From: CAWHJB01 sp963698715
GTDB lineage: Bacteria > Chloroflexota > Anaerolineae > Anaerolineales > UBA4823
DNA length: 64,000 nucleotides
Direction: 5' to 3'
Assembly (NCBI GenBank): GCA_963698715.1
Contig: CAVORW010000003.1
Span: 434,001-498,000, forward strand
Positions 51,507 through 61,100 of the stretch are shown piece by piece. The stretch's first letter is position 1, and each line of letters begins with the position of its first letter. Position numbers and translations under genes: made by a program. Below the pieces are notes generated by a model that was not told where the DNA came from, ran no database searches, and worked only from the letters and a program-made list of their open reading frames with translations.

Positions 51507-52364
51507 ATGGACAGCCTCCCCGAATATCTACATCTCCCTGCTGCCGAACTGGCGCGAGTCAGTAAAGTGGCCCTGAAGATCCTGCCAGATCTGCCAGCAC
51601 TTTTCCAGCACTTTGCGCGTTCAATCGCCGCTGAAATTCAGGAAAATAACCGCCTGGGCAACCCCACCCGCTTGATTCTACCGGTTGGGCCGCTGGGACA
51701 GTTTCCCATTCTGGCAGACATTTGCAATCGTGAACGGATTACATGGAAGAATGTTTACACGTTCAACATGGATGAGTACTGTGATTGGCAAGGCCGTGCG
51801 ATTCCCGCCAGCCACCCGTTGAGTTTCCGGGGCTACATTCAAAAGTTCTTGTTCGAGCGTCTTGAACCGGAAATACGTATACCAGGCGCTCAGATCCATT
51901 TCCCGGATCCGCTCAATCTGGACTGGATCAGCGAACGTATTCAAGAGGTTGGGGGAATCGATACTTGTTATGGCGGCATAGGGTATCATGGGCACATAGC
52001 CTTCAATGAGGCGCTAATCTCGCGCTGGCATCAAGTGAGCCCAGATGAATTTCGAAATTCCCTCACACGCCTCGTGCAGCTGGAGCCTGAAACGATTGTG
52101 ATGAACAGCATCCGTTCAACCGGGGGAAACCCAGCGGCGATGCCGCCGATGGCAGTTACACTGGGGATGCAAGACATCAATAACGCCCGGCGCATCCGGC
52201 TGTACTGCCAGGGTGGCTCATGGCAGCGCACAGTTCTGCGGATTGCCGTACTGGGAGAAGAAACTGTCCGCTATCCGGTTACTCTTCTGCAGGGGCATCC
52301 GGATTATGCTATCTTCACGGACGAAAACACAGCTGTCCCGCCCATCCCGCAAGCCAGCGCCTGA
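51507..52364 (+). CDS. NagB-like sugar-phosphate isomerase/deaminase, paralogue 1
   Basis: 285 residues of the glucosamine-6-phosphate isomerase fold. LPVGPLGQFP near 54 replaces the usual phosphate loop of NagB; FNMDEYCDWQG near 87 keeps the catalytic Asp72 equivalent. In GIGYHGHIAFNEA near 155 the Asp141 equivalent is His, while His143 and Glu148 equivalents remain. Such changes suggest an altered substrate or reaction, still likely a phosphosugar. ACAGGAG precedes the ATG. Together with the paralogue at 55434 it flanks the DegT/DeoR genes. Confidence 0.8.
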   Translation: MDSLPEYLHLPAAELARVSKVALKILPDLPALFQHFARSIAAEIQENNRLGNPTRLILPVGPLGQFPILADICNRERITWKNVYTFNMDEYCDWQGRAIPASHPLSFRGYIQKFLFERLEPEIRIPGAQIHFPDPLNLDWISERIQEVGGIDTCYGGIGYHGHIAFNEALISRWHQVSPDEFRNSLTRLVQLEPETIVMNSIRSTGGNPAAMPPMAVTLGMQDINNARRIRLYCQGGSWQRTVLRIAVLGEETVRYPVTLLQGHPDYAIFTDENTAVPPIPQASA

Positions 52365-52373
52365 GAGGACGAG

Positions 52374-52921
52374 ATGAAAGTATTAATCATTGGTGGAACT
52401 GGTCAGATCAGCCGGGAAATCGCCCGGCTTGCCCTAACAGCCGGGGATGAATTGACGCGGTATCACCGGGAGATGGCTCCAGCCTGCGCGCCCACTGCCA
52501 TGCTGCAGATGTTGCCCGGGCTTTTGTGTCGGCCGCGGGCAACGTGCGAAGCTTTGGACAGGCTTATCACGTCACGGGAGAGGAATGGCTGACCTGGGAT
52601 CGCTACTTTGGCACGATTGCCGAAGTGATGGGAGTGCCGCTTCCACGGCTGGTTCATATCCCTTGCGAAGTGTTATATGCCATGGCCCCAGATCGTTTGG
52701 CAGACGTAGTAGAAAATTATCAGTTCAACAATATTTTCGATAACCAGGCGGCTCGCATCGATCTGGATTTCCGCTGCAATATAAAATTTACGGATGGGGT
52801 ACGCCAGACGATCGACTGGCTGGAAAAGAATCAGCGCATCCAGAACAGTGATGAAGAGCCGCTCAACGACGCCATCATCCAGGCCTGGGACCTGCGCCAG
52901 GCCGGACATCCACTAAAGTAA
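52374..52921 (+). pseudogene. NAD-dependent epimerase/dehydratase with internal deletion
   Basis: The N-terminal Rossmann loop MKVLIIGGTGQISREIARLA is intact. Near 52465 the frame shifts and about 150 central codons, including the YxxxK site, are missing. The tail resumes as GDGSSLRAHCHAADVARAFV, then AYHVTGEEWLTWDRYF through to GHPLK. It begins ten bases after the NagB-like gene. Its end overlaps the end of the convergent DegT gene by nine bases. Confidence 0.85.
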
Positions 52922-54136
52922 GTCTTTGCGCTGTTCATATACCTTGGTAATTGCATCAACAATATCCTGCATATCGGTCTCATCACCCAGCAAAAGGGGT
53001 TGAGCCAACCAACAAGCTTCCCGGCAGGATTGCTCACTGACCGGGCATGCGACTTGCGCATAATCCGGGTACTGGTACTCGGTAGATGTAAAGGGCCCGA
53101 AGGCGCGTTTTGTAAATACTGGTTGAAGGTAAAGAGGGCGATCGTAGCCCGGGGTACAAGGTACGCCTTCGGCATTCAAGGCTTCTAGAAATGTGTTGCG
53201 TGGCAAGCCATCGAAGACCAGCGGGTCATACCGAAAAATGTACAGGTAATAGCCGTGACGTGTTTCTCCGTGTCCGCGCGACATCGGACGGATGCCTGGA
53301 ACAGCTGTCAGGGCCCTGTTTAAGAACAAACCATTCGCTTCACGACGCTGTATCTGCTGCTCCAGCCGCTCAAACTGGGCTGAGAGCAAGGCAGCCTGGA
53401 ATTCGCTCATCCGGTAATTGCCACCAAGTATATTATGCTCATACCAGGCGCCGCCTGGAAATCGCCCGCAAGTGTGCAACGCGCGGCAGAGTCTTTCGTA
53501 AGCCTCCTCGGAGGTCAGGATCATGCCGCCCTCCCCGCTGGTAAGTGTTTTTGTGGTTTGAAATGAAAAGGTTGACATTTGCCCCAGCGAGCCAAGCCGC
53601 TTTCCCTGATATTCAGCTCCATGGGCATGGGCGGCATCTTCAATCACAACCAAATTGTGGCGCTTTGCAATCGTCATGATCTCGTTCATGGCGGCGGCCT
53701 GCCCTGCGAAATGCACCGGGATGATAGCCCGTGTACGGGTTGTGAGGGCTGCCTCTATCGCGCCGGAGGCCAGGCAGTAGGTTTCGGGGTCTATGTCTGC
53801 GAAAACAGGCACCCCGTTGACCTCCACCACCGAGCTGGCAGTTGAAAAGAAGGTGATCGGGGGAATGATCACCTCGTCACCGGGTCGGAGCCCGGCAGCG
53901 TGCAGCGCCAGGCGAATGGCAACCGAGCCATTGGCAACCCCTATCCCGAAGCGCGCTCCCTGGTAGCTGGCGAAGCGCTGCTCGAATTCATCTGTGAGAT
54001 GACCCTGATGTCGGCCCCATGCCTCACTCCTCAGGACCTGTAAGAGAGCTTTTTCATCTGTTTCGTCGGATGCGGGCCATTGTGGGAAAGGCCTGGATCT
54101 GATGGGTGAGCCGCCAAGAAGCGCTAGGGTAGACAT
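52913..54136 (-). CDS. DegT/DnrJ/EryC1 family PLP aminotransferase
   Basis: 407 residues. ITFFSTASSVVEVNGVPVFA near 95, VVIEDAAHAHGAEYQG near 165 (PLP-binding Asp) and FSFQTTKTLTSGEGG near 192, whose Lys should bind PLP. GGNYRMSEFQAAL near 240 is typical. Family members transaminate keto sugars or inosose; the N-terminus LALLGGSPIRSRPFP resembles AHBA-synthase or scyllo-inosose aminotransferase types. Its own promoter at 54250-54278 faces away from the DeoR gene. Confidence 0.92.
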   Translation of the reverse strand: MSTLALLGGSPIRSRPFPQWPASDETDEKALLQVLRSEAWGRHQGHLTDEFEQRFASYQGARFGIGVANGSVAIRLALHAAGLRPGDEVIIPPITFFSTASSVVEVNGVPVFADIDPETYCLASGAIEAALTTRTRAIIPVHFAGQAAAMNEIMTIAKRHNLVVIEDAAHAHGAEYQGKRLGSLGQMSTFSFQTTKTLTSGEGGMILTSEEAYERLCRALHTCGRFPGGAWYEHNILGGNYRMSEFQAALLSAQFERLEQQIQRREANGLFLNRALTAVPGIRPMSRGHGETRHGYYLYIFRYDPLVFDGLPRNTFLEALNAEGVPCTPGYDRPLYLQPVFTKRAFGPFTSTEYQYPDYAQVACPVSEQSCREACWLAQPLLLGDETDMQDIVDAITKVYEQRKDLL

Positions 54137-54249
54137 AGCCTTTTACGCACCTTCTGATCGGAGATATTCTCGGTGCACACGATGCAACTCACGGCGATTT
54201 CTTGAGAGCGCACCGGTGCTTACCCGGTTTAACCATTGCTTACAGGTTG

Positions 54250-54278
54250 ATATTATGAGATAACAATCACTTTGTCAA
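54250..54278 (-). promoter_or_regulatory. Promoter of the DegT gene
   Basis: On the minus strand TTGACA (54278-54273), exactly 17 bases, TAATAT (54255-54250). The start codon is about 114 bases downstream. Confidence 0.78.
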
Positions 54279-54370
54279 GAATATATGGATAATTAACCCA
54301 ACAGAAATGCGCAAACCTTCTTGGTATATGCTTTTTTAAAACCATATTTTGATTTTTTTAAGTATAATTC

Positions 54371-54404
54371 TTGACATGATGTGCGCATATGATAAGATAT
54401 TATT
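54371..54404 (+). promoter_or_regulatory. Promoter of the DeoR-NagB2 operon with TGCGCA site
   Basis: TTGACA at 54371-54376 is followed by an AT-rich -10 region (around GATATT, 54396-54401). The palindromic hexamer TGCGCA (54382-54387) sits between them, as at the amidohydrolase promoter. Exact -10 assignment is uncertain. Confidence 0.5.
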
Positions 54405-54452
54405 GGTTAAACGTGAATACGGGATAAGTATTCCCATATCCAAGGAAGGGCG

Positions 54453-54492
54453 CACCTTTTATCTTTAGGTCGAGTTACCCCGAACTCACGTT
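54453..54492 (+). promoter_or_regulatory. Conserved leader element, copy 2
   Basis: Starts CACCTTTTATCTTTAGGTCG and ends CACGTT, 41 bases before the DeoR start. The contained GAGTT-N6-AACTC is an inverted repeat in this copy, only partly kept in copy 1. Confidence 0.65.
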
Positions 54493-54533
54493 GGTTTAAT
54501 AACTCACCTCATGTGTGAAAAACCAGGGAAAAT

Positions 54534-55301
54534 ATGATGAGCAAAAGAGACGACCAGATCATCGAGCTCGTCCATAGGCATGGCGAGCTTACAGTCCAGG
54601 AACTCAGCGATTTGCTGGGAATTTCAGCATCAACCGTGCGTCGTGACCTGGTTTCGGTCAGCGATCACCGTTTCATCGATCGGACTCACGGCGGGGTAGC
54701 GCTGGCGACTGTCATCCAATATAGCAATCTGTGCGTAAACCGGGTCGCGATTGATCCGCGCGAAGTTCGCAGCATTGCCCTGCAGGCTGCTGAGCTGATC
54801 CACCCAGGCGATGTGATCGGGTTAAGTGGGGGAGAGATCTGCACCTACCTGGGATTGTTGCTCCGCTTGAAGCAAGATATTACCATCGTGACCAATGCAG
54901 TCAATCTGGCTGCCGAGCTGGTGTGTCTGCCGGGGATCCAGGTACGCTTGACCGGCGGGAATCTGAATTCCGGATCTTTTGAGTTGATTGGAAAAGGCTT
55001 GAGACCCAGCCTGGATGGTGTCCACATTCAGAAATTTTTTCTCGGCACCGACGGGCTTTCTCTGGAAAATGGTGTGACGGGCCATGATGAAGCTGAGGCA
55101 ACCGCCTCTCGTGACTTGATGACCCAGACAGCTTCCAATATCGTGCTGGCTGACAGCCGCAAATTCAAGCGGACCAGCTTTGCTCAAGTAGCCCCTTTGT
55201 CCTCGTTCCAGACTGTGATCACCACGGAGCTTGTGCCTAATAGTATTCTGGCAGAATATCAGCAAGCGGGCATCGAGACGATCATTGCGCCATTGGTTTA
55301 A
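54534..55301 (+). CDS. DeoR-family transcriptional regulator
   Basis: 255 residues. The N-terminal HTH (RHGELTVQELSDLLGISAST, VRRDLVSV) is the DeoR signature. The C-terminal domain (GDVIGLSGGEICTYLGLLL near 93, VRLTGGNLNSGSFELIG near 138, LADSRKFKRTSFAQVAP near 205) is the phosphosugar-sensing isomerase-like DeoRC fold. It probably represses the surrounding sugar genes and is relieved by a phosphorylated intermediate. It shares a transcript with the NagB-like gene 132 bases downstream. Ribosome site is weak (AGGG). Confidence 0.93.
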   Translation: MMSKRDDQIIELVHRHGELTVQELSDLLGISASTVRRDLVSVSDHRFIDRTHGGVALATVIQYSNLCVNRVAIDPREVRSIALQAAELIHPGDVIGLSGGEICTYLGLLLRLKQDITIVTNAVNLAAELVCLPGIQVRLTGGNLNSGSFELIGKGLRPSLDGVHIQKFFLGTDGLSLENGVTGHDEAEATASRDLMTQTASNIVLADSRKFKRTSFAQVAPLSSFQTVITTELVPNSILAEYQQAGIETIIAPLV

Positions 55302-55433
55302 TCCAGATCGTTTGCATGGGCAGGATCCATTCGTTCCGGTTTTATTCGCATGCCAATTGAGTAAGGGGTCATCTCCAAGGCAGATACGGATATTCTATCA
55401 ATCCATCCAAACCCACTAAAAAAGGAGCCGACC

Positions 55434-56279
55434 ATGAGCAGCTATTATGCTATTTTCCCCGAAGAATTTTCAACCTACCGCCCCTTTAAATTCAATCTGC
55501 TTAAAACCCATGCGGATTTATGCAATCTTTTTGCCAGGGAATTGGTCGATCTAATAAAAACGAATTCGGCCCGCGGCGAGATGACCAAAGTCATTCTCCC
55601 GGTTGGCCCTCTCGACTACCGCGCATTTGCTGAACTTTGCAACCGGGAAGGAGTGAGTTGCAAGTCACTGGTGATTTTCTCGATGGATGAATATGCCAAT
55701 GCCGATGGCACTGCTGTCTCCGTCGAACACCCGCTCAGCTTCCGGGCTTTCTACCAGCACAACCTTCTGGACTTGCTCGATTCGAAGCATAAGCTGCCAT
55801 CCGACCAATTGATCCTCCCCGATCCCGCTGATCTCGATCTGGTTCGCGAGAAATTGGCCCAGTATGCGCCAATCGATGTTTGTTATGGCGGGTTTGGGAT
55901 CAACGGGCACTTTGCATTCAACAGCCCGCCCAGTGAAGAAACCGATCTCGAAACGTTTAGGAATACGACAGTCCGCATCGTTCAGCCCCTTGAAGGAGAC
56001 ATCGTCCAAATGGCGATTGGCGGAACAGCCGGTAACCTGGAGATCATCCCTCCCAAAGCTGCTACCCTGGGAATGAAAGAATTACTGGGCGCTCGGCGTC
56101 TCCATCTGACTTTCATGCGTTCGTGGCATGCCGGTGTGCTTCGCCGGGGGCTGTTCGGCCCCATTACGCCCTCATTCCCAGGCTCCCTGGTTCAGCTTCA
56201 TCCCAATGTGACCGTCTCAATCACAGAAATTGCTGCGCAATTACCGCCATTCAATATTTTGCAAAATCCAGGTAAGTAG
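55434..56279 (+). CDS. NagB-like sugar-phosphate isomerase/deaminase, paralogue 2
   Basis: 281 residues, a paralogue of the protein at 51507. LPVGPLDYRAFAELCNREGV near 53 and FSMDEYANADG near 85 correspond; the second keeps the Asp72 equivalent. In GFGINGHFAFNSP near 153 the Asp141 equivalent is Asn and Glu148 is Ser, a greater departure than in paralogue 1; the His143 equivalent remains. AAAGGAG lies before the ATG. A two-protein enzyme in which the paralogues complement each other is possible but only inferred. Confidence 0.8.
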   Translation: MSSYYAIFPEEFSTYRPFKFNLLKTHADLCNLFARELVDLIKTNSARGEMTKVILPVGPLDYRAFAELCNREGVSCKSLVIFSMDEYANADGTAVSVEHPLSFRAFYQHNLLDLLDSKHKLPSDQLILPDPADLDLVREKLAQYAPIDVCYGGFGINGHFAFNSPPSEETDLETFRNTTVRIVQPLEGDIVQMAIGGTAGNLEIIPPKAATLGMKELLGARRLHLTFMRSWHAGVLRRGLFGPITPSFPGSLVQLHPNVTVSITEIAAQLPPFNILQNPGK

Positions 56280-56977
56280 TTTGTCCCAAAAATTTCCGGT
56301 AGTGAATCAATTGTTTTGCTTGGCCTTGAAAATAACCAATCTGTCCGCCAATTGTGGCAACTCAATGAAAGCTCCGGGACGGTGTTTATGCTGACCATAG
56401 ATCTACCTGACTAAATCAATCGTTTGGGTTGTTGGAGGGTCAGAGATGTCATTTGAATGCCTGCGATGCCGGCTGGTGAGATATCTGAATGTAAAGACGA
56501 GGATCGATCTCCGGCCTGACAGCCAGTTCTTTGCAGCCCTGTAGAATCCCCAGGGTTCAACACTCTTTTTACGAGCTGTGGATCAAAAGTACCATAGCAG
56601 ATCAGATTGTGCCGGACAATAATAAGCGACTTAAAATTCAACAAGTTCCGAGCATTCCAAGCTCCCAGCAGTGTGTGTGTAGATTGTGTGGTCATTTCCT
56701 TTTCTCCCGCCGGCTTTGACGCAACCTCGTCAGTATGTTGTTGCATGTCTTTCGACTTCATCGGGAGAATCAAAAAGCCGGCACTCAATAGAAATCTATT
56801 AAATACCGGCAATAAGTGCTAGGGATTTATGCTGACTTTACTTATGACCTGCGGAGAGGGTGGGTGGCTTACCCACGAAGGGTAAGGCTGCTGAGTTGAA
56901 TCAAATTAAAGAGAAACCAAAGTGAATAAACGCACGGAAGAACTCCTCCGTGCGTTTATTCACATGTCGGAAACTAT
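56280..56977. other. Intergenic region without a recognisable gene
   Basis: About 700 bases. A minus-strand frame (56411-56812) lacks known motifs and good start signals. The only clear structure is the hairpin at 56922-56963. Confidence 0.5.
56922..56963. repeat. 17-bp perfect inverted repeat (hairpin)
   Basis: GTGAATAAACGCACGGA and its reverse complement are separated by eight bases. No T-run follows on either strand. It resembles the other long hairpins of the window in form but not in sequence. Confidence 0.8.
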
Positions 56978-57731
56978 TGTCCTGGCTACTTAACTTATCC
57001 GTGATTATTATTGGGTAAAGAAAAGGAATCTTGGTAGCTTTTGGACCTTATTCTGTAAATAGGATTTCTGATAAAGCCTTAAAATGAGGAAATCGCTGAA
57101 CACATTTGGAAATCAGCAATTTAATCCAATCGCCAGATAAACTAATCCGATAGCCATCCTTCTTGGAATGCTAGCCTTCTAAGTCTATTGGTGGGACATG
57201 ACTGGGTCAGTGCAGCTAAGTCTGGCGGGAATAGCTGTGCTGTAGGCCCCCGAGGATCGACCCGGACGTCATGCTGCCGACTGGGTCTGGTTCTGCTTGC
57301 TCTTCGACTTCCGCCGCCAATAGAAGCGAAACAGCTCTCGATGCCAACGCAAGAGTGGGTTTGGTTGAATAATATGAAGGGCTTGTTTCCAGAAACGGGA
57401 AAAACGCGTGGTCAGCAGAGGACGTTTCACCTGTCGTTGGAGAAAGATGAGTTGTTGATGAAGTAGGGCATATTCAACAATCTGATCGGACCGGCTGCGC
57501 GTCAGATCTGTAAGAACACCATAGGCTAAAGACAGAGTAGCGGGTCTTGACCAGTGTTTAAGACGCTGTTTTGGCCGAAATATAAAAGATCTCCAATTGA
57601 TGATGGAATAAATCAAGCTGCTCCTAATTTGGAAAGAGAAAGGAATAAGACAGCATTTACACTAAAAATGAAGCATCTTCAGCTCGTTTGACTTTTAAAT
57701 ATCAGAACGGATGACTCAAGTAGCCAGTACA
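56978..57731 (-). mobile_element. IS-beta deletion derivative, 754 bp, both ends present
   Basis: Left end TGTCCTGGCTACTTAACTTA and right end, read inward, TGTACTGGCTACTTGAGTCA are imperfect inverted repeats. The interior keeps a transposase start and remnants of its tail with the catalytic core deleted. No flanking duplication is seen. With both ends present it could be moved by a transposase in trans. Confidence 0.75.
57257..57616 (-). pseudogene. IS-beta transposase, N-terminal part
   Basis: LSLAYGVLTDLTRSRSDQIV, YALLHQQLIFLQRQVKRPLL and LLRWHRELFRFYWRRKSK are typical N-terminal segments of rve transposases of this type. After about residue 108 it joins sequence resembling the C-terminal end, with the DDE core missing. 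Confidence 0.75.
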
Positions 57732-58181
57732 GCCCATCCCAAATCAACAACCAAATTGATTTGTTTTAACATATATCTCTTTATAGGCATGTCAATTTTA
57801 GGAATTTTTTCACAAAAGAATACCGTTATTGCTCAGCCAGGGAGTAGATTAGAGTTTTTGGATGCTTTGCAGTACGCGGCACGCATTAGCTTATGCCACT
57901 AATCCCCATCAGGCCAAAGCACTCTGTAACAGGAACAAATTCTCTTTCGTTAGCGTCTTGTAATTATTGGTTCTTTAAGATTTTCTGTGGTAAAGGCTAG
58001 AAATGGCAAGGTTTTGCAGGCTTTGCCCGTAGATACCACTACAAGAATCCCACAATCAAATGCTTGGAAAGCATAGATCATTTGCTTTTCATTTACAATA
58101 GATCTAACGAAAATTTCGACCTGAAAATAGAGCAACCCGTAAGTATTTTCGGCTGGCGCCAGTCAGTGGGAGGGTAAACCA
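57732..58181. other. Intergenic region; nothing recognised
   Basis: About 450 AT-rich bases. Small frames on both strands (57711-57902 plus, 57950-58135 minus) have no known motif. GGGAGG near its end is the ribosome site of the next gene. Confidence 0.5.
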
Positions 58182-61100
58182 GTGGAGCAATCGGACAAGA
58201 ATATTTATCACCGCAATCGTATCCTGGGGGGTGTGATCCTGTTGCTGGCCTTGATAATGGCAGCCCTCATCTTCTTGCTCGTTAAAAATCGTTCATCATC
58301 CAGCTCAAGCTGGCATCCGGTTCCTATGGATCCAAATATGGTCAACACAGTAGGCTCTATCGCAGATGATAAGGCTGATCAATACGTACCGATCAAGCTG
58401 AGTGAAGGTCAGCCGGTACCGCAGTTTGTTCAGCCCGTGCCCGTGGCGACCGGCGAACCGCTTTCTGAAGCTGAAATCGAGCAAATTCTGGCGCGCCTGC
58501 CAGCGCTGGTAAGTGAGCCCACGGATCAGCGGGATTTTCGACTGCCACAAGATCCCATCCCGCCGCCGCGCACGGGCGAGATTATCGCAGAGCCTTTTCC
58601 GCCGGCCGGAAATTCGGCCCAACCCACGCCCCAGGATTCCGGCCCGTTGGAAGTGCTCCGTTTTGGCCCCGAAGGGGAAATCCCTCTGGCGCCTTTCGTC
58701 AATATCACCTTCAACCAGCCAATGGTCGCCCTTTCAACACTCTCTGAATTGGGGTCAGAATCGGTTCCCGTCCAAGTGGAACCGGCTTTGCCGGGAACCT
58801 GGCGCTGGTTAGGCGCGAAAACCCTGACATTTGAATACGATTCAGCGCTTATCGACCGCCTGCCAATGGCAACTGCTTATCGGGTTACTATTCCTGTCGG
58901 GACTAAATCGGCGATCGGCGGTGAGCTGGCTGAATCTGTGACCTGGACGTTCAGCACCCCGCCGCTCAAAATGACTACCGGCTATCCAACGGGGACTTCC
59001 CAACCGTTGGAGCCAGTATTTTTCATCGCATTTGACCAGCGGATCGAACCCGCTTCAGTGTTGGAGAACGTTCGGGTTCATGCCGGCAGCCACTCCGTTG
59101 GACTTAAGCTGGTTGAAGAGGCTGCAATACTGGCAGACAAATCGGTGAGTAGTCTGGTTAAAAATACGCCAGAAGGGCGTTGGCTGGCATTCCAGGCACA
59201 GGAACCTCTGCCTACAGATACAACAGTTACAGTAGATATTGGCCCCGGCACGCCTTCCGCCGAAGGTCCGCTGGTCACTCAGACTTCGCAATCTTTCAGT
59301 TTCAGTACATACGCTCCCTTGCGGGTTGAAGAACACGGCTGTTCCTGGTCCCGCGACACCTGCGTCCCGATGTCACCTTTTTATATTCGCTTCAATAACT
59401 CGATCAATGTGGATTTGTACTCAGAGAGTATGCTGCGCATCCAGCCGGAATTGCCCGGCGCATCTATCAATATCATTGGTAATACCATTTCCATCCAAGG
59501 AGCGACCAGTGGGCAGACGATCTATCGAGTAGTCCTGGCCGGTGATATTGAGGACATCTTTGGTCAGCAGTTGGGCAAAGAAACCAGCCTGACGTTCAAG
59601 GTGGGCCCAGCAGAACCACTCTTGTTTGGGCCGGATCAAACTTTCATTACAATAGACCCGGCTGCCTCCCAACCTGCGTTCTCGGTTTACGCAATAAATT
59701 ACTCCAAATTGGACGTAAAGATTTATTCAGTTCAGCCGTCCGATTGGCCAGACTATCGCAAGTACCTGCGTGAATACCAGGATTCGAACGCAAAGGCCCA
59801 GCTTCCCGGTCGGTTAGTGCTGGATAAAGCTATCGGCGTAGAAGCCCAGGCGGATACGCTCAGTGAAGTGAGAATTGAGCTGGATGATTATATGGATGGA
59901 GATTTTGGCCATTTCATCGTAGTCGTTGCCCCGCCCACCACGTTTCTCCAAAATAACCAGTCTCGCTATTGGCAGACGGTTCATGCCTGGGTCCAGGTGA
60001 CCCAGATCGGTCTAGACGCGTTTGTGGATCACAGCGAAATGGTGGTATGGACCACAGCGCTCAAAGATGGCACACCGCTAGCGGGTATCAATATCCAAGC
60101 CGAGCCCTCCCGTGGCGAGATAACAACAGGCGAGAATGGCACAGTCCGTTTCCCAATCCCCAATGGGGCAAGCTACCTGGTCGGCAGCCGGGGTGCAGAT
60201 CAGGCTTTGCTTCCACGCTCGATTTATCCCTGGGATGACGGTAGTTGGTCCGTTCAATCAGTCAGCGACAACCTGCGCTGGTTTGTCTTTGACGACCGCC
60301 ACATGTACCGGCCGGGAGAAGAAATGCATCTTAAGGGCTGGCTAAGGCGGGTGGGTGGTAAACAGGATGGCGATATCGGGCTGGTGGGCAGCCAGATTTC
60401 AGCAGTCAGCTATCAAGTAATCGACTCGCAGGGAAACGAAATCATCAACGGCCGGGCTGAGATCAACGCTTTAGGTGGCTTTGACTTTGTGCTCAACGTG
60501 CCAGAGGCGGTTAATCTGGGCTACGCCCAGATCTACCTGGCTGCGCAAGGCGACCTGGGCGGATTAAACAACCATCAGTATTACCATAGCTTCCAGATCC
60601 AGGAATTCCGTAGGCCGGAATTTGAAGTCACTGCCCGCAACGAGACGCCTGGCCCTTATTTCGCCGGCGAGCAAGCCATCGTAGCAGTATCAGCGGCTTA
60701 TTACGCTGGCGGCCCTCTGCCCAACGCCGAAGTCTCATGGTTGGTTACAACTTCCCCGGGTAGCTACGCACCACCCAATTGGGACGACTTTACTTTTGGT
60801 ACCTGGCATCCCTGGTGGTCGTATTATATAGATTATGAAGAAGGCATTTATGGACCCGGGGGGGGTGGGGGTGGCCGGTCCGAAACTTTTAGCGGCCAGA
60901 CGGACGCTTCTGGAACGAATTATCTGCGCCTGGACTTCGGTCAGGAGGCTGAACCCCAGCCTCAGAGTGTGATTGCTGAGGCGACGGTGTTCGATGTCAA
61001 CCGCCAGGCCTGGAGTAGAGCTACTACCCTTTTGGTCCATCCGGCTGATCTTTATGTGGGTTTACGAAGCGAGCGTTATTTTGTGGAACGCGGCAACCCA

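Larger units (their letters stand above)
54137..54533. other. Divergent regulatory region between DegT and DeoR genes
   Basis: 397 bases without a gene. Contains the DegT promoter, ACAGAAATGCGC (54301-54312), TTGACA with TGCGCA (54382-54387) in the spacer of the plus-strand promoter, and leader element copy 2. Confidence 0.7.

Noticed and set aside
56411..56812. A 133-codon minus-strand frame after the second NagB-like gene.
   Set aside because: No recognisable motif or ribosome site; composition looks random.
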